Below are positions 26,138-35,784 of a stretch of DNA of 50,016 nucleotides, piece by piece. The position numbers and the translations under genes were made by a program. Source of the DNA: Acidobacteria bacterium 13_1_20CM_3_53_8 (GTDB lineage: Bacteria > Acidobacteriota > Blastocatellia > Pyrinomonadales > Pyrinomonadaceae); NCBI GenBank assembly GCA_001920415.1, contig MNJR01000029.1, positions 1 through 50,016 of the forward strand, written 5' to 3'. Below the pieces are notes generated by a model. That model had not been told where the DNA came from. It did not search any database and worked only from the letters and a program-made list of their open reading frames with translations. Every line of letters starts with the position of its first letter. The stretch's first letter is position 1.

Positions 26138-26205
26138 AAAGGTAAAAGGCAAAAGTTAGGAAGGCATTCAACCCTCTTCACTTTTACCTTTTTACTTTTG
26201 ACTTA
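26133..26205. repeat. Inverted repeat, family A (copy 3), between convergent genes
   Basis: The left arm GAGTAAAAAGGTAAAAGGC (from 26133) pairs with CTTTTACCTTTTTACTTTTG (to about 26199). It occupies the entire 70-base gap between the DUF3368 and TonB stops and even supplies the first of these stop codons. Confidence 0.85.
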
Positions 26206-26207
26206 TT

Positions 26208-27113
26208 TCAGTGTAGCTCGAATGTGTAGCTGATTGTGCCTCTAACTTTGACGGGTTGTCCTTGAATGGTGACGGGCGTGAACTTGGCTTGGCGCGCGGC
26301 GTCAACTGCGGCCTGCTGCAAAGCGGGCGGGCCTGATATGGCTTGAGCTTCGACGACATTGCCTTGCTCATCAACCAGAATCTGCACGTTGACCGTGCCA
26401 CTTGCTCCTGTGCCTCGTGCCTCTCGCGGGTAAACGGGTTCGGGCAGGCTCAACGCTCTACCGTTGAGTAGTCCGCCGTTGATTGGCCTGCTTGTATCAA
26501 TCGCGTGGCGCTCGGTCTGCGAAACCTCTGTAGGCTCTTGCCTGCGGCGCACGAAGATTGCGCCGCGCGCGACTAGCCCGGCCCTCTGCGCTAGCATGCT
26601 GACGACAGATTCGGTCAACTGCTTGTTTGCCAACTTGAAGCTAGTGATGCCTGCAACGTGCGTGTCTGGGTCTGCGAACTGAAGCGTCAGGTACTGATAC
26701 TTCTTCCTGATGAAAGCTGCGGGCAGGTTGAGAAGATAAGGAGCGGGGACGGAGCTTATGACTGTGGCGGCTGCGGGGCGGCGCGATTGCGTGTCTGCGA
26801 AGGCGGACATGACTCCATCGTAAGGGATGAACAGATACTCCTGTCCCTGCTTGTTGCGAAAGACAAGGCGCTGGTTCGTGTCGTCGAAAGTCAGTGTGCC
26901 GTCCTGCCTCTTGTTGTAGCCGAAGATGCCGCCTTCGTACTTGGCATTGACTGTTTGAGGCGCGGGTGGTACGGGCGACGCTATGGGCTGAGCTTCAGAG
27001 ACGGGCGCGCCTACGGTTTGCGGCGCAGCACCGCGCGGTCTCTGCGCTGAAACCGCGCCTGCCAGAAATAGAAGAAGTATTCCCGTGACAAAAATCTTCG
27101 AGTATTGACTCAT
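26208..27113 (-). CDS. TonB-family energy-transducer-like protein
   Basis: A 301-residue protein from ATG 27113 (GGAG upstream; longer in-frame reading is unsupported). A signal or anchor segment covers residues 1-24. The central region (about 60-190) is a beta-rich domain of unknown type with QRLVFRNKQGQEYLFIPYD. The C-terminal 80 residues match the TonB domain: EPVYPREARGTGASGTVNVQ, DEQGNVVEAQAISGP and ARQAKFTPVTIQGQPVKVRG. The usual proline-rich spacer is poor and there is a cleavable-looking signal, so it may be a periplasmic TonB-domain protein without true energy transduction. It is the last gene of the minus-strand block. Confidence 0.85.
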   Translation of the reverse strand: MSQYSKIFVTGILLLFLAGAVSAQRPRGAAPQTVGAPVSEAQPIASPVPPAPQTVNAKYEGGIFGYNKRQDGTLTFDDTNQRLVFRNKQGQEYLFIPYDGVMSAFADTQSRRPAAATVISSVPAPYLLNLPAAFIRKKYQYLTLQFADPDTHVAGITSFKLANKQLTESVVSMLAQRAGLVARGAIFVRRRQEPTEVSQTERHAIDTSRPINGGLLNGRALSLPEPVYPREARGTGASGTVNVQILVDEQGNVVEAQAISGPPALQQAAVDAARQAKFTPVTIQGQPVKVRGTISYTFELH

Positions 27114-27166
27114 CTTAAACTCTCCGTGTGATGATAGGTTCTGAAATGAAAGAAGGGGGAGCAATT

Positions 27167-27763
27167 CTAAAGACGCATTCCGCCGACCGTACGTTGCCAG
27201 ACGAGCGCCTGTTTTAGCACGCAGAGCCGCTGCCACTCTTCCGCCGCGCAGCCCGTTTCGAGTTGTTCAATAATAGCTTCAATCAGTGGAACGGCGAAAG
27301 CGCCCGCGTGCGTGATGACCTGAGAGTAATAATGAAGCTGAACGCGCCCGTTCTCGCCCTGGTGAAAACGGCGCACGCCCTCAGCGTCCAGAGCGTAAAC
27401 GTCCTGATTGACGGGAATCACACGACGCGGAACGGCCTGCTGATTTTCATTCCCTGAGATGTCACGCCAGCCCAGAAGCAGTATGCCAACGAGCGTGCCC
27501 TGCTCGTTCAAATAATCTGGACTCAGCACAGAGAGGTCTGACGCAGGAGAGAGTCGCGGTCCAAAGTTCCCATAATCTGGATTGGCAAGCTGCGAGTTGT
27601 AGATAACGCCTATTATCTCTGAATCGTCGAGCGGAATAGAGACGAACTGCGCGAAGCCGTAATCGGTCGCCGCCGGAGGCGAGTCCACATCCAGCACATC
27701 AATCACGCGCCCGACGTAATCAACGTGAGAATTCGATTTAACTATTTTAGCAAGCCGAACCAT
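27167..27763 (-). CDS. Probable HAS-barrel domain protein linked to NurA
   Basis: A 198-residue protein with no signal peptide or membrane helix. The N-terminal half is beta-rich (VGRVIDVLDVDS, YGFAQFVSIPL, SEIIGVIYNSQLANPDYGNFGPR), resembling the HerA-ATP-synthase (HAS) barrel found at the N-terminus of HerA and in stand-alone proteins near nurA. The C-terminus is helical. The assignment rests on this weak resemblance plus the nurA neighbourhood. The start codon lies 4 bases from a family D repeat that separates it from the upstream zinc-ribbon gene. Confidence 0.65.
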   Translation of the reverse strand: MVRLAKIVKSNSHVDYVGRVIDVLDVDSPPAATDYGFAQFVSIPLDDSEIIGVIYNSQLANPDYGNFGPRLSPASDLSVLSPDYLNEQGTLVGILLLGWRDISGNENQQAVPRRVIPVNQDVYALDAEGVRRFHQGENGRVQLHYYSQVITHAGAFAVPLIEAIIEQLETGCAAEEWQRLCVLKQALVWQRTVGGMRL

Positions 27764-27767
27764 CGTT

Positions 27768-27874
27768 GGATTTTGGATTTTAGATTTTGGATTTTGGATT
27801 GATGACTTTAACTCATGCTTTTGAGTTACATCTCAATCTCTAATCCAAAATCCAAAATCGGCAATCTAAAATCC
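27768..27874. repeat. Long inverted repeat, family D (copy 2)
   Basis: Left arm 27768-27800 (GGATTTTGGATTTTAGATTT words) pairs with right arm 27842-27874 (AATCCAAAATCCAAAATC words). Its right end contains the last two codons and the stop of the zinc-ribbon gene; its left end lies 4 bases before the next start. Confidence 0.87.
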
Positions 27875-28387
27875 CCTTGCCCATCCCGGTATCTTGTAGA
27901 GAATCCACCACAGGAAGATTTGCGCGCCGAGAATTACTATGCCAAGTATTATGCTGGTCGTGCTGGCGCGTCGCCCGCCCATGTGCGGCGCGCGGACGGA
28001 TTGTATGAGTCCGAAGCCGCCTACGAGCACTGCGCCGGGACAGAAGAGTATGCCCAGATAAGGCACTAGCGAGTAGGTGACGAAAGCGAGCGCAGTCTGG
28101 GAAGCCGTATTGCGATTCTGGCTCTGAGCGATTGGCCGCATAGTTTTATTTCGTGATGGGCGACTGGCGAACGCAACGTTGCCGCGCTCATGCGGGCGGT
28201 CAAAGCGTGATGCGGGGCGGCGGTGCTCTTGATGATAAGAGGCGCGCAACGCATCCGCCGGGCGATAATCTTCGCCGAGCGAGCGCCCGCAGGTTGAGCA
28301 GAATCGCGCTCGCTCTCGGTGCTTACCTGAGCCGCACGCGGCGCAAGTGAGTGGCGTTGATTTTAATTTCCCCAAAATCTCGCTCAT
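27866..28387 (-). CDS. Zinc-ribbon membrane protein
   Basis: A 173-residue protein, starting at ATG 28387 (an alternative start 18 bases upstream is possible). An N-terminal zinc ribbon (CAACG...CSTCG, two CxxC pairs) is followed by a basic, disordered stretch rich in R, H and S. Two hydrophobic helices at the C-terminus (LAFVTYSLVPYLGILFC and STTSIILGIVILGAQIFLWW) resemble DUF4190-type pairs. The ribbon should face the cytoplasm. The gene lies between nurA and the HAS-barrel gene; a role in the same process is only inferred. Its last codons come from a repeat arm. Confidence 0.72.
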   Translation of the reverse strand: MSEILGKLKSTPLTCAACGSGKHRERARFCSTCGRSLGEDYRPADALRASYHQEHRRPASRFDRPHERGNVAFASRPSRNKTMRPIAQSQNRNTASQTALAFVTYSLVPYLGILFCPGAVLVGGFGLIQSVRAPHMGGRRASTTSIILGIVILGAQIFLWWILYKIPGWARGF

Positions 28388-28422
28388 CACCGTTAGATGA
28401 TACATGGAATTTTGATGAAACT

Positions 28423-29625
28423 CTAACGGCGTCGAACTTTGCTCACGGCTTTGCGCGAAACCGTAAAGCCGAAGCCTTCCCTTTCCGCGAACTCCTGTAT
28501 GATGCGCAGGAACTGTGCGCGGTCACGCCCGCTGATTAAAGATGCTTCGTCCGCAGCCTCAATCGCGTAAGGATAACCCAGACCGCTCACGCATTCTGCG
28601 CGCACAGCGTCAATCACGTCCGTCAACAGACCCGCTTCGTAAACCCACGCAGGCACGTCCAGACGCGCGGGCGCGCCCTCGCCCGTAGTCTGCATATAAG
28701 TAAAACCGACAAGGGGCTTGCCCTCTTCGTCGTCAAACCCTTCGCGGCGCGAATAGCAGAACGCCGTGCGGTCGCCCCAAGCGCTAAGGACGCGAGCGCC
28801 GCCGTTAACTTCAGCGTGAAGAAACTGCGCGTCGTAGATTGAGAGCGCACCCGTTTCGGTTGGATGAATGTTATCTAATAGACGAACCAAGTCGCGCGCG
28901 TAGGATTGATCCACGTAACCAACGACCGGCACACGCAGGTCGCGCGAGAGCTTCACGAGTTCTACGAGCGCTTTAACATACTCGTTTTGAATTCGTGTTG
29001 CGGGCAGGCCGATTGATATAAGAAGCGTTCCGTCAAAGAACGCAACGGGCGTGCGCTCTTGCCTTTTGCGCCAATCACTTTTCTTCTCAAGAAATCTTTT
29101 TATCTCTTCAACCTCAAGTTTGAAGCGCTCAAATCCGACCACAGTCTCGGCGTTGACGCGGTCGTCCCCGGTTCTCTCAAGCAATTGACTTGGAGAGATG
29201 ATGGAGCAGCGCGCTTGCTTCTCGTATTTGCCATCACGCGCGTGCGGATTCTCAAACCAGGCGACCTGCACGACGGCTACGGGCATGGAGATTTCTCTTC
29301 CGGGAAGCAACTGGCTGCCGTCCGCAGCGAAAGTAGTGCGCTCGTGTAGAGCGTCAACAGCCCAACGCCGCGCCTCCTCATGGTTTCGCCAACTCACACC
29401 GAAAGGCACTACCATCGAACCCACTTCTTCTAGTTCGCGTGAAGGAATTGCGCCCGCCGCGTTTGCGAACAAGGGCGAACGCTCAATCAAGAAGAGCGCA
29501 TCGGGGCCAAGCGCCAACAAGCGTCTGGCGTAATCGCTCGTACGCTCGCGCCAAGACCTATCAAAGCTCACGAACTCCTCGCGTCGCTCGTCCAACTCTC
29601 TTGTCAGAAGATTAGGGTACAGCAT
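28423..29625 (-). CDS. nurA: NurA-domain nuclease (double-strand-break repair type)
   Basis: A 400-residue protein with the RNase H-like NurA core. Acidic metal-site positions are visible in FAADGSQLL (D102), VAFFDGTLLIS (D198) and VGYVDQSYARDL (D239); a C-terminal VDVIDAVRAEC helix follows the MQTTGEGAPARLDVPAW segment. NurA is the 5'-3' exonuclease partner of the HerA helicase in archaea and some bacteria. No HerA gene is in the window. The start lies 4 bases from a family B repeat, so the leader RNA is nearly all hairpin. Confidence 0.87.
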   Translation of the reverse strand: MLYPNLLTRELDERREEFVSFDRSWRERTSDYARRLLALGPDALFLIERSPLFANAAGAIPSRELEEVGSMVVPFGVSWRNHEEARRWAVDALHERTTFAADGSQLLPGREISMPVAVVQVAWFENPHARDGKYEKQARCSIISPSQLLERTGDDRVNAETVVGFERFKLEVEEIKRFLEKKSDWRKRQERTPVAFFDGTLLISIGLPATRIQNEYVKALVELVKLSRDLRVPVVGYVDQSYARDLVRLLDNIHPTETGALSIYDAQFLHAEVNGGARVLSAWGDRTAFCYSRREGFDDEEGKPLVGFTYMQTTGEGAPARLDVPAWVYEAGLLTDVIDAVRAECVSGLGYPYAIEAADEASLISGRDRAQFLRIIQEFAEREGFGFTVSRKAVSKVRRR

Positions 29626-29629
29626 GAAA

Positions 29630-29722
29630 ACAGTTTTCAGTTTTTAGTTTTCAGTTTTCAGTTAGTCGTCAGCAAAGGCCGCAGCTTTTTCTTAAAGCTG
29701 AAAACTGAAAACTAAAAACTGT
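29630..29722. repeat. Long inverted repeat, family B (copy 3)
   Basis: Left arm from 29630 (ACAGTTTTCAG words) pairs with 29696-29722 (GAAAACTGAAAACTAAAAAC words). Unlike copies 1 and 2 it has an unrelated, longer loop and lies between co-directional genes, directly before the nurA start. Confidence 0.87.
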
Positions 29723-29729
29723 CTCTTTC

Positions 29730-30242
29730 TCATCTTTGCGTGCGCGACAGCTCCCTGGTCGAGGGCGAGTAGCGCGTGGTCTTCAGGCGATTGTTGATGA
29801 AGGTGTAGACGATGCCGTCGCGCAGGTTGCTGTAGATGATAGCGCCGTGCTGATCATCGCGCTTGAACTCGTGCTTCTGCGGCAGCCCCAAAGATTCGGG
29901 CGTGTCGGAAGAGTTTTCGTGTTGTAGAACAACTTCAAGAACAGTGCCCTCCAAATCTGCTGGCAGCTTCTTATTCTTAACGAAGCGCGCGTCTGTGAAA
30001 AAGACCGTGACGAGTCCGCCAGCGACTTTGAAGCGAAGCGTGTTCTGCTGCCCGCCTGACTCCTGCGGAAGCGGACGACCCAGTATGCGCTCAACGTCTG
30101 CGCGTCTGGATTTCAGCGGCTCGATTCCATTCCAGCTTGCGGCCTGCGTGGTTTGAGAGAAGATGAAAATGGCGGCGAAGACTGCGGCAACCGTGACGGT
30201 CACGCGCCGCGCATGACACGCGAAGGGGCTTTGGTTCGTCAT
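29730..30242 (-). CDS. Secreted hypothetical protein with SmpA/BamE-like opening motif
   Basis: A 170-residue protein with a signal peptide (basic start, hydrophobic VTVTVAAVFAAIFIF, then TTQAA). The mature N-terminus WNGIEPLKSRRADVERILGRP resembles the GxxPGxTxxxVxxxLGxP segment of BamE-like folds. Most of the rest is predicted beta-strand (LRFKVAGGLVTVFFTDARF, GAIIYSNLRDGIVYTFINN). No function is known. It lies upstream of nurA in the same direction but separated by a hairpin repeat, so co-transcription is uncertain. Confidence 0.75.
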   Translation of the reverse strand: MTNQSPFACHARRVTVTVAAVFAAIFIFSQTTQAASWNGIEPLKSRRADVERILGRPLPQESGGQQNTLRFKVAGGLVTVFFTDARFVKNKKLPADLEGTVLEVVLQHENSSDTPESLGLPQKHEFKRDDQHGAIIYSNLRDGIVYTFINNRLKTTRYSPSTRELSRTQR

Positions 30243-30296
30243 GGCGCAGATGCTAACTCAGAGCGTGACAGGTGACAAGGGAATAAGTGACTGGAA

Positions 30297-30388
30297 AAGT
30301 CTGGAGTCTAGAGTCTGGAGTCAAAGGTAAAAGCAAAGAACTGTTTTTGACCTCGGACTCCAGACTCTAGACTCCAGACTCCAGACTT
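30297..30388. repeat. Long inverted repeat, family C (copy 2)
   Basis: Left arm 30297-30322 (AAGTCTGGAGTCTAGAGTC words) pairs with 30356-30388 (GACTCCAGACTCTAGACTCC words). The stop codon of the TPR gene overlaps the right end. Confidence 0.87.
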
Positions 30389-31610
30389 ATTCATGTGTCT
30401 GCGGCTGAACGCGTGCGACGGATTCTTTCAACTCGGCGTCGTCGGGCGCGAGTGCCAGACCTTTTTGATATGCTGCGAGCGCTTTCGCGTACTGCCGTTG
30501 AACTTCGTAGGTGTAGCCGAGCAGGCGATAGACGTTGACGTTGTCGGGCGTCTTCGCTGCTGCGCGTTCGAGTGCGGCTGCGGCCTTTGGATAATTTTTG
30601 GCGTTAACATAAGCGAAGCCCAGCATGTAGAGCGTATCGCCTTGCGCGTTGGGCGAGATTGCGGCTCTCTCCAGTGTTTCAGCCGCGCGCTCGTACTGTT
30701 TAGAACCTATCAGCGCTCTGCCGTAAATCAGAGTCGAGCGTTCGTCCGGGCGCACACGCACTAAAGATTCTGCGGAGCGAACCGCGCTCAGATAATCTGC
30801 CTGCGCTTTGGTCGCGTCAGTTTGCGCATCTGCGCGTTGAAGATAAGCAGAGGTGAGAAGTTCCCACGCCTGAGCCACGCGCGGGTCTGCGAGTGTCGCG
30901 CGGTTGAGCGCGGCGATTGCTGCGTCCGCGTCGTTTCGCTTGAGCGCTAGCTGTCCCAGATAGAAGAGCGCTCCGGCCATCTTCGGGTTAGCGCTGACGG
31001 CTGCTTTGAACGAGCGCTCGGCGTCATCCGTTTTATTGAGTTGATACTGCGCGACGCCTCGAAGATAGAGCATGTCCGCATTTGGTTGCGCGCCCGCACG
31101 GTTCGTTGCCGCTATGAGCAGTGGCAGCGCCTGATCGAATTTCTTTGCGTAGACGTAAGCCTGTGCCAGCGCATCAACTGTGTTGGGGTCTTCCTGATTC
31201 GCTGCGCGCTGAAGGTCTAGCGCGCGCTGCAAATCCGCAGCGGCCTCTTCGTACTGCCTCAGACTAATCTCCGCGAAGCCCGCTATCTTCCATGCTTCAG
31301 AGTTGTTCGGGTCTGCGGCGGCCACGCGCTTTGCCTCGGCTGCGGCTGCCGCGTACTGCCGCTGTTGCAGAAGCGCATAGGCGCGCGAGGTGTCGGACGA
31401 CGCGGGCGTTGCTCTTCTGTTTGCGCTTGCAACCGGCGCGTTGTTGTTTGAAACAGAAGGCTGATTCGTCTCCGTGCTCGTCGCAGTAGTCTCTGGCGGC
31501 GGATTGACGCGACGCGGGCGTACAGAGCCTGATTGCCCGAAAGCAAACGATGCAGAGGCGAAGAGAGTGAAGAGTAGAGCTATGAAGTTCCTGGATATTT
31601 TACGAGCCAT
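30387..31610 (-). CDS. Secreted tetratricopeptide-repeat protein
   Basis: A 407-residue protein, taking ATG 31610 (MARKISRNF) as start; an upstream TTG is possible. A signal peptide covers about 1-26 (FIALLFTLFASASFAFGQ). A disordered N/T/P-rich linker follows. From about residue 75 to the end there are about nine TPR units, for example AEAKRVAAADPNNSEAWKI and ALFYLGQLALKRNDADAAIA. Such proteins act as periplasmic or outer-surface scaffolds; partners are unknown. It is the first gene of the minus-strand block. Confidence 0.85.
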   Translation of the reverse strand: MARKISRNFIALLFTLFASASFAFGQSGSVRPRRVNPPPETTATSTETNQPSVSNNNAPVASANRRATPASSDTSRAYALLQQRQYAAAAAEAKRVAAADPNNSEAWKIAGFAEISLRQYEEAAADLQRALDLQRAANQEDPNTVDALAQAYVYAKKFDQALPLLIAATNRAGAQPNADMLYLRGVAQYQLNKTDDAERSFKAAVSANPKMAGALFYLGQLALKRNDADAAIAALNRATLADPRVAQAWELLTSAYLQRADAQTDATKAQADYLSAVRSAESLVRVRPDERSTLIYGRALIGSKQYERAAETLERAAISPNAQGDTLYMLGFAYVNAKNYPKAAAALERAAAKTPDNVNVYRLLGYTYEVQRQYAKALAAYQKGLALAPDDAELKESVARVQPQTHE

Positions 31611-31772
31611 TTTTATAACCGAGGGTTTTTCCGATCCTGTTTTCAACGTAGGAGAGTGGCGACATATTTGCGATGCTTTGCAAGACGCTCAGGTTCGCTC
31701 ATCGCGCTAGATTCTAAATCCTCAACATCCAGATTATACCGAATTGTACAATAAAATAAGGTCAACAGATTA

Positions 31773-31842
31773 TCCACTAAATCACACGCGCACGACACGA
31801 AGTCAGGCGCTAGGTTTAGTGTCGCTTCGTGTGGCTTCGTGG
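31773..31842. repeat. Inverted repeat, family F (copy 1)
   Basis: Words CACGACACGAAG and GTCGCTTCGTGTGGCTTCG form an imperfect hairpin. Related copies lie at 44626-44697 and 48659-48753. It is in the 31611-32108 gap. Confidence 0.65.
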
Positions 31843-31884
31843 ACAGCTTTTGCTGAATCTTATTTTGTTCTGCAATCCGGTTAA

Positions 31885-32014
31885 GAGTTACGCAGTTGAC
31901 AGGAAAGTGCAGCAAAAGTCAGTACCGCCTGCGGTAGCGGGCGGGTAGTTGCCGCATCTAAGACCCGCCCGCTACCGCAGGCGGTACTGACACGCTCGTT
32001 CAACTGCGTAACTC
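31885..32014. repeat. Two-tier nested palindrome (family H)
   Basis: Outer arms GAGTTACGCAGTTGA (31885-31899) and TCAACTGCGTAACTC (32000-32014) are exact complements. Inner arms of 27 bases at 31920-31946 and 31963-31989 are also exact (CAGTACCGCCTGCGGTAGCG...). The two tiers are separated by unpaired spacers of about 10-20 bases. It codes for nothing. Confidence 0.85.
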
Positions 32015-32042
32015 CTACCGGTATTAAATCTATTTTCAGTAT

Positions 32043-32085
32043 AAAAGAGAAGCGACCGGCAAGCTTTTAACTCTTGCCAGTCGCT
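32043..32085 (-). terminator. Intrinsic terminator of the TonB-dependent receptor
   Basis: On the minus strand AGCGACTGGCAAG pairs with CTTGCCGGTCGCT (one mismatch), then TCTCTTTTAT follows. It begins about 24 bases after the receptor stop codon. Confidence 0.82.
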
Positions 32086-32108
32086 CTTTCATTTCAAGCT
32101 CGCTCAGC

Positions 32109-35100
32109 TCAGAAGCTCAGTTTTAACCCAAACTGGAACTGTCTTGGATCGAACGAGGCGGTCGGGCGGCTATAGTAACGACCGCCGGGGGCGCGTTGGT
32201 TGAATGTATTCACGTCCGGGAAGAAGGGCGAAGCCGCCGCTTCGTTGAAGCGATTGAAGAGATTGAACCCTTCTGCAATCAGGTCTAGACGGACGCGCTC
32301 GTTGAAGTGAATCGCTCGTGTCAGGCGCGCGTCCAGAGACATGAAGCGATGCGTGATTCCTCGGTTGCGCCCGAGCGTTGCATCCTGCGGCGGCCCCGTA
32401 GGAGCGAACAGCACGCCGTTAGCTCCCACGCTCGGTCGCTCGTTCGTTGCCTGAAGATCGTAGTTGGCGTCAACGCCGCTCAGTATGTTGAACGGTCGCC
32501 CTGATGATGCTTCAAAGATGGGCGCGAGCGAGAAGTCAGCCAAGAAGCGATACCAGCCGCTATCAGAATGACGCCATTCCGCTGGCGACATTACGACGGC
32601 GCTGAAGACGAAACGGTGGCGCTGGTCGAAGAGCGAATCCGAGCGATCCAGCCGTACGTTGCGGTTATTCATAGGCTTCAAGAGCGTCTGCAAGTCTGAC
32701 GATTCGTCAATCGAGTGCGCCCATGTGTACGACGCCAGGAACGTGAAGTTGTTCGCCATGCGGCGCTTCAAATCAATGTTCATGGCGTTGTAGTTAGAGT
32801 TACCGATTGACGATTGCGCGTTCACGTCACCAAAGGGCGCGATGACGGTTGTAGGCGTGCGAAGCGTGCCCGCTAGCTGCGCGTTGAATGCTGCGGGTGG
32901 CAATCCCGTCAGCGCTTGAACCAGAAAATAGTTCGAGCCGCTTGGACGGAAGAAGTTCGCAGCAAAAGGCGAGATGACTTTGCCGCGTGGGCCAACGACG
33001 ATGAAGCCGGGAATAATCGTCGTAAAAGTCTCGCCCGTTATAGAGTTGGTGAAAGTCCCGCCCGGTGCTCCGCCTGCGCCTGTGGTCGGGAAAAGGTTGG
33101 CTAGAGTTGATTCGCTAAAACTGTTCGGCCCGCGATTGGCGAAGCGGCGGAAATTTTCAACCAGCAAGTCCTGTCTCACTTCGTTCACGTCGCGCGGCAG
33201 CGGAAGATGATGCGCGCCAACGTAGATGTACGAAGCGGAGAGAGACATGTTTTTAGTCAACTGCCGCTCGACTGTGAAGTTGCCCTGGTTGGCGTAAGCG
33301 TAAACGAAGTCGTTGGCGACGGGCAGCGTGAACGGCAACAGTTGGCCGAAGCCCGGGAACGTCTGATCGTTAAAGCGCTGGCGACCGAATTGATACTGCG
33401 TGCCGACTGCAACGCCGGGCGTGAAAACTCCCGCAGGGCAAATCCCGGGCGTAGCCGATCCCGGCACGCACACCGTACCTTGAAAGACTTGCACTGCGTT
33501 CAAGAGTGAATTCTGCGCGGGGCTGCCCGGCAGCAGAGTTGATTGCTGCTGCTGCGCTGCGTCAGCTATGTCGGAGTTGAAGGCTACGGCCAGAAGCGGG
33601 TGGTCATAGAAGATCCCTATGGCCGCGCGTATCACTGTCTTCTGGTCGTTCCAGGGGTCCCATGCTACAGCCACGCGCGGCGCAAAGTTGTTCGTGTCGC
33701 GCGGAAATCCTTGACGCACGTTGAGCACGTCCTGAGCCGCTTGAATATCCGAAGCCGAGAGCGTGATGCTCGAAAGTGGGTCTGTGAACGGCGTGGGTCG
33801 AATCTGTTCGGTCAACTCAATGTCGTAGCGTATGCCGTAGTTGAGCGTCAGGTTCGGCCTTACCTTCCACGAATCCTGCGCGAACCACGCGAGAGGCTTA
33901 TTGCTTATACGGCTGACAGGATTGCCGAAGCCCTGTATGTAGCTGCCCGGAAAGCCCAGACCATACTGCTGCACGGGAGTGAAATCGGGCGCGCCGAGCG
34001 TTGTGAAAGCAGAGTTCAGCGTGCCTGCGGACAGGCCGCCGAAGTTGAATAGACCTGCGAAGTTTAATTCAAAGACAGCGCTGGGAATTCTCACGAACGC
34101 TACGTCGCCGCCGAACTTGAATGTGTGCGTGCCCATGACCACGTTTAGGCTATCAGTCCACTCGTAGCGCGTCTCTGTGCGCACGACGGGCGAAAATAGT
34201 TCGCGCCCTATGAAGGCCGTGCCTGTAATGTTGAAGGCCACCGCGTCGTTATTCTGAGAGCGAAAGACCGCGCGGCGCTCGCCGAAATTGAAGCGCGCCT
34301 CGTTGACCATGTTGTTAGAGATGGTAGAGGTGAGCGTCGCAACGGCAGAAAAATCGCGCAACTGCTGGAAGCCTGTGCGCGAAACGTCGTTCTGTCCAAG
34401 AGACTGATTCTGAGATTCGACCTGAATGCCTGAAATGCGGCTGGGGTTGTAGCCGAAGCGGAAAGCGAATTGATGATTCTTCGTAATCAGGTGGTCTATG
34501 CGGAACGAGTTGAACGTCGTGCGATCCGTTATGGGAAAGATTCTGTCCAGATTGAGCAGCGGGCGGAACGCTATGAATTGCCCTGAGGCGTTCGTCGTTC
34601 CCGACGAGCGAGTTGCTGCCCGTTAGTGCCGTAGAGCCGCCGCTCGAAGCTAGAAATGCGTACTGAACGGCTGCGTTAATCAGCGTAGCGTTCCCAGTAG
34701 CAAGCAGCCCGTTGATGAACGCAGCTTGCGGCGCTGTGATGTTGCGAAATGTCGTCGCACCCAGGCCAGTTATAGGGATAGTAACGGAAGAGGTCAGCCC
34801 CTGCGTTACATCGCTCGTGAAAAAGCCGGATTCGTTGCGGCGGCGCTGCTCGAACGCGAAGAAGAAGAAGGTGCGGTCGTGATCCAATGGGCCGCCCAAG
34901 GTGAAGCCGTACTGTTTACGATTGAACGGCGGATTCTGAACGGGAGCGAACGGGTTGCGCGCCTGAAATCTGCGGTCGCGCAAAAACCCAAAAACGTTGC
35001 CGTGAAAATCGTTCGTGCCCGATTTGGTCACGACGTTTACGACGCCGCCAGCGCTACGACCAAACTCAGGCGCGAAAGAGTTGGTCACAACCTGAAACTC

Positions 35101-35784
35101 CTGCACGGCCTCCTGAGAGACTGTAGAGCGCGCGGCGTTCACAGAGTTGTCAGTGTTGTCTGCGCCGTCAACCTGCACAAGATTCGAGCGACCGCGCTGG
35201 CCGCCGAAGTTCAAGCCTGTCGTGGGTGCCGGGCCAATCGGGCGAGTGTTGTCGCGCCCGACAGTAGAAGTTGTGAGCGCGAATGAAAGATAGTTGCGTT
35301 CGTTAATCGGCAAATTATCTATTCGCTGCTGATCAATTGTTGTCGCAACAGCCGTGCGTGAAGTCTCCACCACATCGGTCGTAGCGCCTGAAACGGTTAC
35401 GGTGGCGCTCACCTCGCCCACCTCAAGAGGCACGTCAAGCGTGGCGCGCTGTCCGACCGTCACAGTCACAGTAGGTATGATGGCGCGCTTGAAGTTGGGC
35501 GCTTCGACCGCCACCTCGTAATCGCCGGGCGGCAGATTTGTTATCTGATAATAACCGTCATCATTTGTCGTCGTCGTGCGCTCAATGCTTTTAGCGGGAT
35601 TGCGCGCCGTCACTGTCGCGCCCGAAACGACTCTGCCCTGCGGGTCGCGCACGTAACCGCCCAGGTCTGCGGCGTTAGCCTGCGCCTGTCCCAGCGCGGC
35701 GCTCGCGCACAGCGATATACACGCGCAGACGAGGAGAAAAATGAGCGAAGTTGCGAAAAGCCTGTTAAGGGGGAACGAACGCAT
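32109..35784 (-). pseudogene. TonB-dependent outer-membrane receptor with N-terminal carboxypeptidase-regulatory domain, interrupted by a frameshift
   Basis: The first reading frame (35784 to about 34600) gives a signal peptide, a carboxypeptidase-regulatory domain (GGYVRDPQGRVVSGATVTAR) and the plug (VQVDGADNTDNSVNAARS). The second (about 34600 to 32109) gives the beta-barrel, ending FQFGLKLSF. Near 34600-34602 a run of three C on the plus strand shifts the frame; removing one base joins the frames into SLVGTTNASGQFIAFRPLL. The total length, 3676 bases, becomes a multiple of three after one deletion, giving 1224 residues, normal for this Oar-like family. It could be a real pseudogene, phase variation or a sequencing error. 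A terminator follows it. Confidence 0.85.
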
